Of a stretch of 64,000 nucleotides of DNA, positions 11,325 to 20,808 are shown one piece after another (position 1 is the stretch's first letter; each line of letters begins with the position of its first letter). Origin of the DNA: Kingdonia uniflora (taxonomy: Eukaryota > Streptophyta > Magnoliopsida > Ranunculales > Circaeasteraceae); assembly GCA_014058105.1 (NCBI GenBank), contig JACGCM010000750.1, forward strand, positions 186,001 to 250,000. The letters are read 5' to 3'. The translations under genes were made by a program, and so were the position numbers. The notes beneath the pieces are model-generated. The model was not told the origin of the DNA. It ran no database searches and saw nothing but the letters and a program-made list of their open reading frames with translations.

Positions 11325-13461
11325 TCAGTTCTTGGGGAGAGGAGTTACGCTAGCATCCTTTAATGGCAGACCAGGAGTAAGGTTATCCAACACTTCTTCT
11401 GGAACAGTACCTTCGGATAGAGCAGGCGCAGGTACCTCGGGAATTTCTTCCTCAGCATATATCTGAATCGGAAAAGATCACCCCGGAAGTCACGACCATT
11501 CCCTTATAAAAATATTTTCTCTCCTCCATCTCTTGAAACTCTCAAGAGAAATTGGCCTTCATACGTTTAAGCGAATCAATATTGATTCAATCTGCCTATG
11601 CCTTTACTTAATCGAGGATCTTTGCATGCTCTACCTCCATGGACCTGCGGGCAGATAAGATTTGTTCCCGCACATCGTCCTCAAATTTGGACTTCTGTAA
11701 GGCCAGAGCCTCTTCTCTCCCTTGCCCTCTCGACCTCCTTTCTCTTCTCCATTTCCCACGCCTTCTTCGCCTCGCGAATAGCCCCCTCCTTTGCCTTCGC
11801 AGTTCCCAGCTTCAGCTTCTCTACCTTTGCCTCCAAGCTTTCCTTCTCTTGAACCAACTCCTTTTTCTCCTTGACGAGCTTCTTCTCGATGTTTTAATAA
11901 GCAAGGAGTTGATTTGCCAAAGTCCCAGAACCAAATATACGAGGCTTCCCTTTGACTAGTAACTTTTTGATTTGTATAATAGTCATAATGTGAGTTCTCG
12001 AGTGAGGGAGTAAGTTCTTTAGTCGAAGCAAAGCAGGAAAATTTCTAACCTTATTCATTATTTTGTACCCTTCAATGAAGAAGGTCAACTGACTCTCTAC
12101 TCCAACTAAGCAGTCGGACAACTCTTCCTCATGAGTAGTTACCCCAACGGCATAGGACTCAATGGTCCGTTGAGCCTCCGTATCAAAATCTTCAACGTTC
12201 TTAACAACCTTGGCCTTTACCTTGCTGGGAGAACTTTTCTTCCCAGCAGCAGCATTCTGAGGTACCGCAACAGTGGCCTTCGGGGCACTAGGAATCCCCG
12301 GCTCCACTACCCCAGCCTTCTGTCAAACCTCCCTTTTTGATGGTTGCGCAGGGAGCAGGAGGGTTGGCCGCTCTTTTTTACTTCTTCACGAAGGTCCCAC
12401 TCAGCAGAGCCTCTCCCTCTGCCGTAGCAGAAAACAATTGTGTACCTACTCAGAGCAAGGTTATCGACTAGACTCAGCAGGCCTCTTGTTCTTGGCAGAT
12501 ATTTTGTCATCGATAAGAGGGGTATTTGATCATTTGATTCAAGTTCTTTTAATACCAGCCTCTTAGAATAGACCTTTGACCTTCTTCTGATCTGCAGCCA
12601 AAGCGTCGATTCGACCGTAGTAATTGGTCCTAATGTTGTATAACTTCTCCTTGACCTCCGTTTCTCTATCGACTTCGTTTAGCGCTGCACAAAAACATAT
12701 AGCAAAGAAATAGTTAATAAAACATCTACAAAGCAAGCAAGTCAAAGAATTCAAGCAACGTGTTACCTAAAGACACACCTAGATGAAAGTATCCTTTTTA
12801 GAGGCTCCCCTGGATCTTTTTAGTCGAATTCATAATTCCCATATATAAGGAGGCAATCACCAAAGTATTGCCCCCCCTGTAGACACCATCTCATTAAACA
12901 GAGGCCTCTTCAAAAACCTCGTCAAGTACCTATAACCCACTTTCTGCAGATTTTGTTTAAGTGTGTAGCACACAAAGATCGTCAATACTTATCAGTTCTC
13001 CCCCCCCCCCTCTCCCTTAATTGACCATTTATAACCCCCACAACCCTAAAAATATTATACGCATTCGGGTTGAACTGCCCAGGGGCCACATCAAAGAAAT
13101 CTAAAAATTTCTTCTGATCAGCTCGAAGAGGAAGCTTTAACCCCATCTTAATTTGTTCTCGATGCACCAGTATACCGTTAAGTAGGACATCTTGATCAGT
13201 CATTTCTCAGTGGTACACCTCCAACCTAATGTCTTCGGGAATATCATACTTTGACTTGAAGTTCAGTATCTCACTAGTCTCTGGAGCCTCCCCGTAGTAC
13301 TCCATATCTTTATCTTCCACAACTTCTGCCTCCTTTCCTTTCCCACCCCCACCAGCACACCCTTCTCGATCACTCACCTGCGGCTCATGATCCACATCGG
13401 TGTCTCTTCTTTCCCCATCTGAAACCATGATGGGCTGAGCCTCCAAGTTGCACCGACTCAT
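11325..13461 (-). pseudogene. Antisense additional ORF (aORF) of Tat element 1
   Basis: Read on the strand opposite to pol. The N-terminal part (13461-13207) is acidic and ends SKYDIPEDIRLEVYH. After a stop it continues as [17 protein letters not shown] and [18 protein letters not shown] (13140-13040), which resembles the plant 'putative gypsy type transposon' domain pattern GL.LPL.PF...L......P.QL.PN. A likely intron lies near 12685-12767 (acceptor TTTTTGTGCAG on the - strand). A coiled-coil-like stretch (EKKLVKEKKELVQEKESLEA and beyond, 11900-11730) and an acidic tail ending ASVTPLPKN at 11325 follow. Several frameshifts and stops. Its function is unknown; such ORFs are described for Tat-clade elements. 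Confidence 0.7.
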
Positions 13462-15039
13462 ACTAGCAACTTCAACACTATTTTACCCCACCATATACCT
13501 ACCACCCAACTCTTAGACACAAGTGGTTACATCAATCACTAATGGTTTTACGTCTACAAGTTTATCAAAAATTCCCTCTCTATCCGCATCATGACAGTTA
13601 ACATTTTGGACTGGTTCAACCATTTTTTAACCTGAAAATCATATCCCTTTTTATTGTTAGTAAAGTATCATACCTAATACATTTGTATATATTCATATGA
13701 TAATATAAATGCGGTTGTCGAGTATTACTCTCCAACCACTCATTCTCTCTGTTACTATCACTCCTTCGACATCATTATATTAGTTATCGATACCTCTTTA
13801 TTATCAATTTGGTTAAGTTATAACATTGATATATTATATTACTCTATGCACTAATTTTTAACGAAGTTTATATGGGATTCCGAGAGCTTCTCGAAGGCGT
13901 TTCGTCTGCCATCCTGATTCCTACCAAAAAAGAGCCGAATAAAAAAAAATGATTTTGCGTCATCTCTGGCGTAAAATCCGACACTAATAAGAAGGAAATC
14001 AAGAACACCTAATCTCCTTAAATCCTATGACTCCGTGACACAAATGTCACCGGAAATAACCCAGAATCATACCGTAACACCAACAGAGCCTGAATCTCTT
14101 TCTTTGTCCACCTCACCCCAAATCAACACAAACACCCACGTCCAAAACACCCCGTTATTACCAATGATCCCTCCACTATCAACAAAACATCCCATTTCCT
14201 CTCCAAATCACCGAAATGACAGTAAAACCCTAACATTGATTTTTGTCAAATTTCTCTCACCATAATCATCCTCTCGTTCATTCACATCTAAATTACTATA
14301 GGTTTGTGCGTAATCATCATTGCAAGCAATTACAATCCAATCAAAATTTGAAAATATATAAACCAACCTTGTTGACGAGCAGCTTGCGAGTCTCTATCAT
14401 TGGCAAGTTTAGCCCTCTTGATTAACACACAATCTGCTCAGTACTAATGGTGGACAAAGAAACAAGAGAGGAACCAAGTGAATCAGAGCTCAAAGAAAAA
14501 AAATTAGAGTCAGTGGAGTATGAACAGTCGCCAACTACGGAGGTATTTATAGGCCCCACACAACTGTTCATCGCACCCCTTCGAGACCGTTCGATTAGTC
14601 GAGCGTAATGCCTCGCACGTCTCTTCTTGAAGTCTTTAACCCATCGCCTCAGCCAACAAGCCATTGCATTGCTCCTCCAAGCCATCCATATACCCTTTTA
14701 TCTCCTTTGTTATATCTATCTTCACCAAGGCAGTTCTTATGTTAATAAAAAGCGATCGTACCTCCAATTCCTTATACCTTAAAATATCACCTATAGGAGC
14801 GCATCTAGCTATTGTTCTATAAGCACCTACAACGCATCTTTTCCTTTTAATTCAGCTCCTATTATCATGGGACAGTTGTAACCACAATTCAAAATTCAAA
14901 AAATATTCGACAATACAACTACCCATACATCGGGAAGAAATCACAATTCAAATATTCAAATAATCCTTTTATTAATCATTGAGAACATTACATCGCATGC
15001 TCACATATAGTTACATTTGAAGCAAGTAACATGGTTCAC
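13462..15039. other. Spacer between antisense ORFs, Tat element 1
   Basis: No recognised gene. A - strand ORF at 14422-14685 begins MAWRSNAMACWL and has a basic patch KKRRARHYARLIERSRRG. It could be a decayed extra exon of the antisense cassette, but I do not recognise it. The rest looks non-coding. Confidence 0.4.
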
Positions 15040-15391
15040 TTAACCACATAGGATCAATAATCTTCCAGCAACAAGTATAACCTCTTGCCAAATTTCATCC
15101 TCTGCAATGAGCCTCAAGAGATCACGACGATGATCCGCTTTCCTGAACTTCCTCTGTGAAGATATCATACCAAAACCAACGATCAGTCTCAACCTTGATT
15201 TTTTTTGGAGACATGCATTCAATGTTCAACACCCCTATATTAGGCAAGTCCTCGACCACCGATAGGCGCCCAAAGTACCATTCCTCCACTTCAATTATTT
15301 TAATAGCCAGATGATCTTCCTCCGCATCTTTCTGACGGCGTGAGCGCGCCCTCACCTTTGCAAGCACACTTCTGTCAATCCCTTCACACAA
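15040..15391 (-). pseudogene. Small antisense ORF near 3' LTR, copy 2
   Basis: About 90 residues read before a stop: RARSRRQKDAEEDHL, then VEEWYFGRLSVVEDLP, then WFWYDIFTEEV. It shares the block E.WYFGRL / RWYFGKL and overall layout with the ORF at 15794-16039, so it looks like a diverged tandem paralogue. The MV-K-TR start seen in the other copy corresponds here to VRARSRRQ. Function unknown. It lies between the main antisense ORF and the 3' LTR. Confidence 0.5.
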
Positions 15392-15793
15392 GTTGCCTAT
15401 TTATAGAAGATATCCTAATTAACCAACATATATCCTCACCCTATGATGCTTCCATGGATTAAAGAATATCACTCTCTAGATATTTTTGGGACAACTCATC
15501 CTTCATATATTTTCCATTCAGCATACGGGTATTTCGAGCAACCATTCCTATTCAAGAAGACATAAATTTACAGGCATCCAAAGTTTGAGAACTATCACAC
15601 TTCTAGCTACAACCTAAACTTTACAAACATGTCGATGCAAAATTAGAAAGATGGATAAAACAATTTATTCCGTAAAATACTGATTACAAATTCATTCATT
15701 TTAATACAATAGTTACAACCGAGGCATCCAACGACGTAACCTTCACAGTCATCACGCCACGTCCTCCTCCCTCACCAACACAATCACATGGTT

Positions 15794-16039
15794 CTACAGG
15801 CTGCCAACACGCTTTGGACCCCTCAGGATTACGGAGTACAACTGACAATGGTAAACATAATCCTCTTTAGTCGCCTTCGCCTCTACCTCGCTAATCCCCT
15901 CATAGTCTGGCTCCACTGGTACAAGTGGCCAACTGGACATGTACAATTTGCCAAAATACCATCTCATCAGCTCCTAATACTTGTACTCAACACGGTTGCA
16001 AAATACCTCCTCATGGAGTTAAGCCCTCGTCTTCACCAT
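15794..16039 (-). pseudogene. Small antisense ORF beside the 3' LTR, copy 1
   Basis: On the - strand an ATG at 16039 opens MVKTRA, then a stop, then LHEEVFCN and, after another stop, RWYFGKL, EVEAKATKEDYVYH and LYSVILRG, ending at 15794. Ignoring the two nonsense codons, its layout matches the intact 106-codon ORF at 56352-56672 in Tat element 2: start MV-K/T-TR, an E-V-E-A block, then DY followed by YMVL/YSVI. A conserved antisense ORF so close to the 3' LTR in two diverged elements suggests a real, once-selected product. Function unknown. Confidence 0.55.
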
Positions 16040-16178
16040 CTTACCAAAGGGAGCAAATGACCTCCTCAAACACACACAAGGAGTATTTATACGTTCAGCT
16101 GCAATGAATCGCAACTCCCAAGGGTCAAAGACAATAATTACTATCCCAAAGAACCTCCTAGGGAACCACTCAAGGGAC

Positions 16179-16330
16179 CTACATAGTTCATGCATATCAA
16201 TCGGAGACCATATTCTAATTTATAATAGCAGCGCTTGATATTTTCTTCTCGACCCTACACAGTTCACACATATCAATTGGAGACCCTATTCCAATTTATA
16301 ATAATAGCGTTCGACATTTTCTTCTCGGTG
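16179..16330. repeat. 76-bp direct tandem duplication before the 3' LTR
   Basis: Units starting at about 16179 and 16255 share ACA(T/C)AGTTCA, ATATCAAT(C/T)GGAGACC, AATTTATAATA and ATTTTCTTCTCG. It lies between the small antisense ORF and the purine tract of element 1. Confidence 0.75.
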
Positions 16331-16350
16331 CAATAACAAGTAATTGTATT

Positions 16351-16364
16351 AAGAATGGGGCAAT
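16351..16364 (+). promoter_or_regulatory. Polypurine tract of Tat element 1
   Basis: AAGAATGGGGCAAT lies directly before the 3' LTR start TGTAGTAGC. Such a tract primes plus-strand DNA synthesis in LTR retroelements. Confidence 0.6.
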
Positions 16365-16919
16365 TGTAGTAGCATATTCCCCAAATTCGATAAGGAGAAG
16401 CCAACAAAACTTAATCGAAAATGCATGATCACTCAAGAAGATATTGTGGTAACATACTCCCTAAACTCGGCAAGGAGAAGCTAGCAAAGCCAAGTCAAAG
16501 ATATTCTATTATTTGAGAAGATGTCACATCTGCAACCACAGATCTCGACCCACTACAATAGCCGTTACACTTGGTCAAATAGAGCCATTACAAGAAGATT
16601 CTCGAAGTTTGCCCACCGCTCACCAAAATAGGATACCATTTATTTTGTAACTGCCCGTATCTATTATAAATACAGGTAAAGCATATGTTAAAAGGGATCT
16701 GAGACTCTATTATTCTTTTACCATTCACATCCTTATTATTCATCAGTAATTGTAATAGTTAGCACATATTGGATTTCATTACTAAATCATCCTCGAGGTC
16801 GTGGTTTTTCTCAAGTTTTATTGAGTTTCCATGTAAAATCTAGTGTGTCCTAGTAACGAATTGCAGTTTCCTTACGAAAGTATTGGCAAGGTTTACCATT
16901 CAGAAAACACGCCATTACA
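16365..16919 (+). repeat. 3' LTR of Tat element 1
   Basis: The 555-bp LTR begins TGTAGTAGCATATTCC and ends CCATTACA. It pairs with the 5' LTR at 4637-5166. Its first 160 bp are an internal 80-bp tandem duplication (16365-16444 and from 16445), both units holding GTA(G/A)CATA(T/C)TCC and AAGGAGAAGC. A TATA-like TATAAATACAGG lies near 16661. Confidence 0.88.
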
Positions 16920-17739
16920 GGTACTACCACAATAGAAAGTAGAAACCCATCCCTTAGTAGTACACATGCCAATACCAATACCAATACGTAAATGAAATTA
17001 AATCGCAGCAACATATGGTATGGGACACCTCAAATCTCTATAACCTAACATTAATTCCAACAATCATAGATCTATCTATATTACAAATGAGGAGGGTTGT
17101 CCTACATGGAGAAGGTTTGTCCCAGTCATAAACACAGTCAACACCTTTAACAAAGTAAAAATATATATTTAGTTTATACATCCTTCGAGGCTAAAGAAGC
17201 AAATCGAGGGTCTATATGAGGTTTGAGACGGTATAAAAGTACAAATAGATAAACACGGTCAGTTAACAAAGAAGTTGAAGCCATCACAACATCAAACAAC
17301 TCCCATAATTCAAACACCCACGCTTCTTTTTCTTTTCTATCTCCATATCTTTTCCAAAAACCTAAAAATGCGCATCTCTCTCTATGAACTCTTTGAAGAC
17401 CCAATTATTGTGCAATTTGAAATCTCTCTCTTTCTCTCTCTATTTTAAGTTCATGTGTAATATATCGTTCAATTGAAAATTATAATTTGTTGTTACGGAC
17501 ATTTATTTTATGTTTTGGACAAAATAGAGGCTATGGACAAAATAAAAACTCTAGAAAATAGGAAAAAAATCCTAATTGATCTTGTGTTGCTAAATTAGAA
17601 AGCTTCCACAAATTGCTAATTAATAAATATACGACAAAATAGGAAAGTATGTTCTACGCCGAGTGTCAACGACTGATGCATGGTAAATGTAGACGACCAC
17701 GACACATCCTCTCCCTAGGTTTGAAAATTCATCCATGAA
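16920..17739. other. Intergenic stretch, no gene seen
   Basis: The DNA right of the 3' LTR is AT-rich. The only longer - strand ORF (17404-17174, starting MGLQRVHRER) has no recognisable similarity and no supporting context. CT-rich microsatellite tracts lie near 17420-17445. Confidence 0.45.
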
Positions 17740-20270
17740 TTTAGGGTAGAGGATAACCTTCTTCAGGAGCTGTAATGGCAATCTCCACGTCATCTTCATC
17801 CCACATTTGTTGTACTATGTCTGCCACATGACCTCGAAACTTCTCTGTAAGCAATACAGCATGCCTTTTAGCGTTAAGACAATTATGGCGTATGTGACCC
17901 GTCTTACCACACCCAAAACACTGGACCCTACTTCCTAACCCTACTGAGCGTATCACTGCTGGAGAACACGTTACTTCTAGAACAACCATTAGAGGAGTCA
18001 TTTTGAATTTGGCTTCAGCTCTCTTAGCCAAGTTAACCGTATCAACAACTTTATAGACATTTAACATCATCATTTCATCTTGGATTTGCTTGGTCAACCC
18101 ATTTCAGTACATGTTAACCTTTTGTGCTTCAGATTCGTACGCGGTAACTCGAGAAGACGAGATGTAAAATTCATTGGTGTAATTTTCCACAGTAGTAAGC
18201 TTCTGACTAAGGATGGCAATTTGACCCGCCCCATTGGGGATCCGCCCCGAATGGGGCGGGTTTGGGATGTATTAAACGGGCATGGGGGCGGGTATGGGAA
18301 GTATAACACAAATCTGTGGTGAAAGCGGGGTAAATTTAGGATTGCCTCAAAAAATTCGTATCTGCCCCGCCCAGTCCCATTTAAATAGTTTATTGCTATT
18401 ACCCTTAAATATATTAATAAAAACCTATATAAAATAATTTTTTATTAAATAAATAGCTTTATTAGTTAAATAGTGGTAAGGATGAAAATCCCTATTTAAC
18501 TTAAATGGGTTTTGGGGCAGGGTTGGGAGTGGGGAACTTAGGTAGGGATGGGGATGGGATTCTCTCTCCCGCCCCAAATCCGCCCCATTGCCATCCTTAC
18601 TTCTAACGGTGGTTTTGGAGCTTAGTGAAACTGTTTTCTTCATATATAGGGGGATTAAACTGTTTTTATAACTTTCTTTTTATTTTCTACCACATAGTAA
18701 TTGGAAGATACCTATCTGGCCTCGTTTTATGGAGGTTACCCCACCAATTAAATGCATAGTCAATTCATTTTGTCTCCACAAGTGCTACATGTTTCAGATC
18801 TCCATACCGTTTATAGGCAAAAATCTTTTCGACACGGTTCAACCAATCAGTGAACTTTTCTGGGTCCATTTTTTCATCATACTCGGGTAAATTCAACTTA
18901 ATATCTTGATTAAAACTTTGTAAAGCACAAATAAGAAAATACACTATGATTACCTTCATTATGATCTCGGTGACGGCTCCACGCAAAGTCATAGTCATCT
19001 CCGTAATCATCGTCATATTGTGGAGCTCCATTATGGTACCGTTAATTTCGTAGCGGAGAAACCATATGATGATCTTGATTCATGTTGTTCGGGGGGTTAA
19101 GACCACGACCCTGACTTCTTCTTCTCTTGAATAGAGGTATGTTATCATTCAACTCTTCATCGTATGAATAATGTTCCCTAAAATTATTGCGTGAACCATT
19201 GTGCCTTGTATGAAATTTGGTCTAAGGGAACGGTTGGCGGCCCTTCGTGATTGTTGAAATCTTCTAAAGTCGTTTAATTCTTCCCCTAGTGAACTACCTA
19301 CTCTTTTCACAAACCCAGGGTGGCCCTTCACGAATTTCTACTCCTTGTGGAATGTTTCTTGACTTCCATGCTAAATCTACCATATACCTGGCTCTGTTTC
19401 GATGTACTGGTTTGGGTTAAGTGAATTTGGTCCTTGGGATAAGTACTTTGTTCAGAGTTGTTCAACTGAAATGGGATTAGGTTTATCGAAATTTCCCAAC
19501 TTGATAAGACTATATCGAATTTCAAACTTAGGATTTATTACACGATTCTGGGCCATCTTGGGGCTAGATCAGTTTTCTCTAATGGGGTAGAGACCAGATC
19601 CATCTTGTTCATGACCTTGGGTTTATCCTTTGCGATGGAAATCACCCCTTTTTTCCTCGCGAATCTTCTTCTCTCTCCCTCGATTCCCTGCGACACTTCT
19701 CTTTCTTTTGTAATCTCCATTAACATCGTCCTCCCTCATGTGATATCCTTATTTTCTATGGAATTCTCTTTGATATATTTTGCTTTCTTCCCCATCATCA
19801 AACCATGCGTTTCTCTCTCTTCCTTGATAAATCACACAGTTTCTGAACTCCGTATTGTCTTTATCTTTTATGTCCTCTCTTCTTTGATTACCCTCACGAT
19901 TAACAAACTCAGTTTCGCCTATCTCTCTACGGCAATAAATTCCACGATTCCAAATTTTTGATTTGTCATCTCCCTCGTAATCCTCGGGGTTAGTAAAACG
20001 TTGATTATTCATATATGCAAATGGATTAAAAAATCTATCATGAACCTCTTCCTCTTCGTCAGATTCAAAGATTTATGGAGACTCAAGATTTTTCCCGCGG
20101 TTGATAATCCTCGGTTCAACCGGATTGACGTCGGTTCTCATCGCATCGGCAAAGAATCCCGTTGGAATTCTTCCCCATCCTCGCATGATACTTCCACTCG
20201 CCGGTTTCTCCCCATCAATAACCGATAAAGCTTGAGACGGAATTTTCTCTGTAATTGGGCGTGGGGTGTT
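17740..20270 (-). pseudogene. Gag-only remnant of a Ty3/gypsy-like retroelement
   Basis: Read on the - strand from a primer-binding-site-like sequence near 20400. The N-terminal region is charged and Arg-rich. A gag domain follows: LNLPEYDEKMDPEKFTDWL and VEKIFAYKRYGDLKHVALVE (18900-18770), then YLPITMW, NEFYISSSRV and NGLTKQIQDEM, and a CCHC zinc knuckle CFGCGKTGHIRHNC (near 17915-17875). The order and spacing fit plant gypsy gag proteins. Frames are broken, and a hAT-type MITE (18208-18599) splits the domain. No protease, RT or integrase follows, so the element is either truncated or a gag-only derivative. Confidence 0.75.
18208..18599. mobile_element. hAT-type MITE inserted in the gag remnant
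   Basis: A 392-bp element with terminal inverted repeats TAAGGATGGCAAT / ATTGCCATCCTTA and subterminal GGGGCGGG and CCCGCCCC blocks. The flanks CTTCTGAC (18200-18207) and CTTCTAAC (18600-18607) form an 8-bp target-site duplication with one mismatch, as expected for hAT. The gag reading resumes on the other side. No transposase ORF, so it was mobilised in trans. Confidence 0.88.
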
Positions 20271-20397
20271 GTGTCAACAAAGACGTGTGGAAAAGTTCCA
20301 ATAATTCATCGAGCCTCCTCGACAACAACGCAACGGTCGATTTTAAACTCTTTCCCTTTTTCATGGTTTTATCTTCGGGAATCCCTTGGATTTTATC

Positions 20398-20409
20398 TCT
20401 CTGATACCA
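20398..20409 (-). promoter_or_regulatory. Primer-binding site of the gag-remnant element
   Basis: The + strand TCTCTGATACCA is the complement of TGGTATCAGAGA, a near match to the initiator-tRNA-Met-type primer site TGGTATCAGAGC. It lies between the gag remnant and a putative LTR starting TGATAGAG at 20413. Confidence 0.65.
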
Positions 20410-20412
20410 ATT

Positions 20413-20640
20413 TGATAGAGTCTAACTCGGCGGGAAGCAACAAGTTATACAACTAAATCAAGGATTGCACTTAAGGATTTTAATAAACCTTAACTTTATT
20501 ACTTCTCTCAAATTAACTACAAGCTAAAAGATTGCACTTAAGGATTTTAATAAACCTTAACGTTATTACTTCTCTCAAATTAACTACAAGCTAAAAACTT
20601 ATTTTCAAATTAACAACTAAATAAAACTCATTAAAGAACT
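20413..20640 (-). repeat. Putative 5' LTR just upstream of the hydrolase gene
   Basis: The sequence right of the primer-binding site should be the 5' LTR of the - strand gag remnant. It begins TGATAGAGTC on the + strand. Its right boundary is uncertain (20640-20670). It contains a nearly perfect 67-bp tandem duplication at 20463-20529 and 20530-20596. No partner LTR was found left of 17740. The hydrolase start codon lies under 200 bp beyond it, so this LTR occupies promoter-proximal DNA of that gene. Confidence 0.5.
20463..20596. repeat. 67-bp tandem duplication
   Basis: Units 20463-20529 and 20530-20596, each beginning GATTGCACTTAAGGATTTTA and ending CTACAAGCTAAAA, differ at about one base (CTTTATT against CGTTATT). 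Confidence 0.9.
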
Positions 20641-20808
20641 CCACTATGGATTGGGGCCAATTTCATCAAATTGTGGCGCCAGATCGCCAAATCCCCAAAA
20701 TCTGTTGTTGTCCACAAACACAGCACTCAGAAAACAATATTTCTCAAAAACAAAAATGTCTCTGTGTATTGTGCAGTGGTGGTTTCAAGGAACACCAGAC
20801 CAAGAACA

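Larger units (their letters stand above)
4637..16919 (+). mobile_element. Tat-lineage Ty3/gypsy LTR retrotransposon (element 1)
   Basis: A near-complete but inactive element of about 12.3 kb. In order it has a 5' LTR (left end truncated), a primer-binding site, gag, protease, reverse transcriptase, RNase H, a second (archaeal-type) RNase H, integrase, a long pol-to-LTR spacer with antisense ORFs on the - strand, a purine tract and a 3' LTR. The second RNase H, the primer-binding site and the antisense additional ORFs all point to the Tat clade of plant non-chromovirus Ty3/gypsy elements. Many stops and frameshifts, including at catalytic residues, show it cannot make its own proteins. The target-site duplication cannot be checked because the left end is lost. 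Confidence 0.88.

Noticed and set aside
12998..13013. Poly(C) run as a functional motif
   Set aside because: A simple homopolymer of about ten bases in a decayed antisense ORF, most likely a slippage product.
17174..17404. 76-codon - strand frame near the gag remnant
   Set aside because: Short, with no similarity and no splice or retroelement context linking it to the gag.
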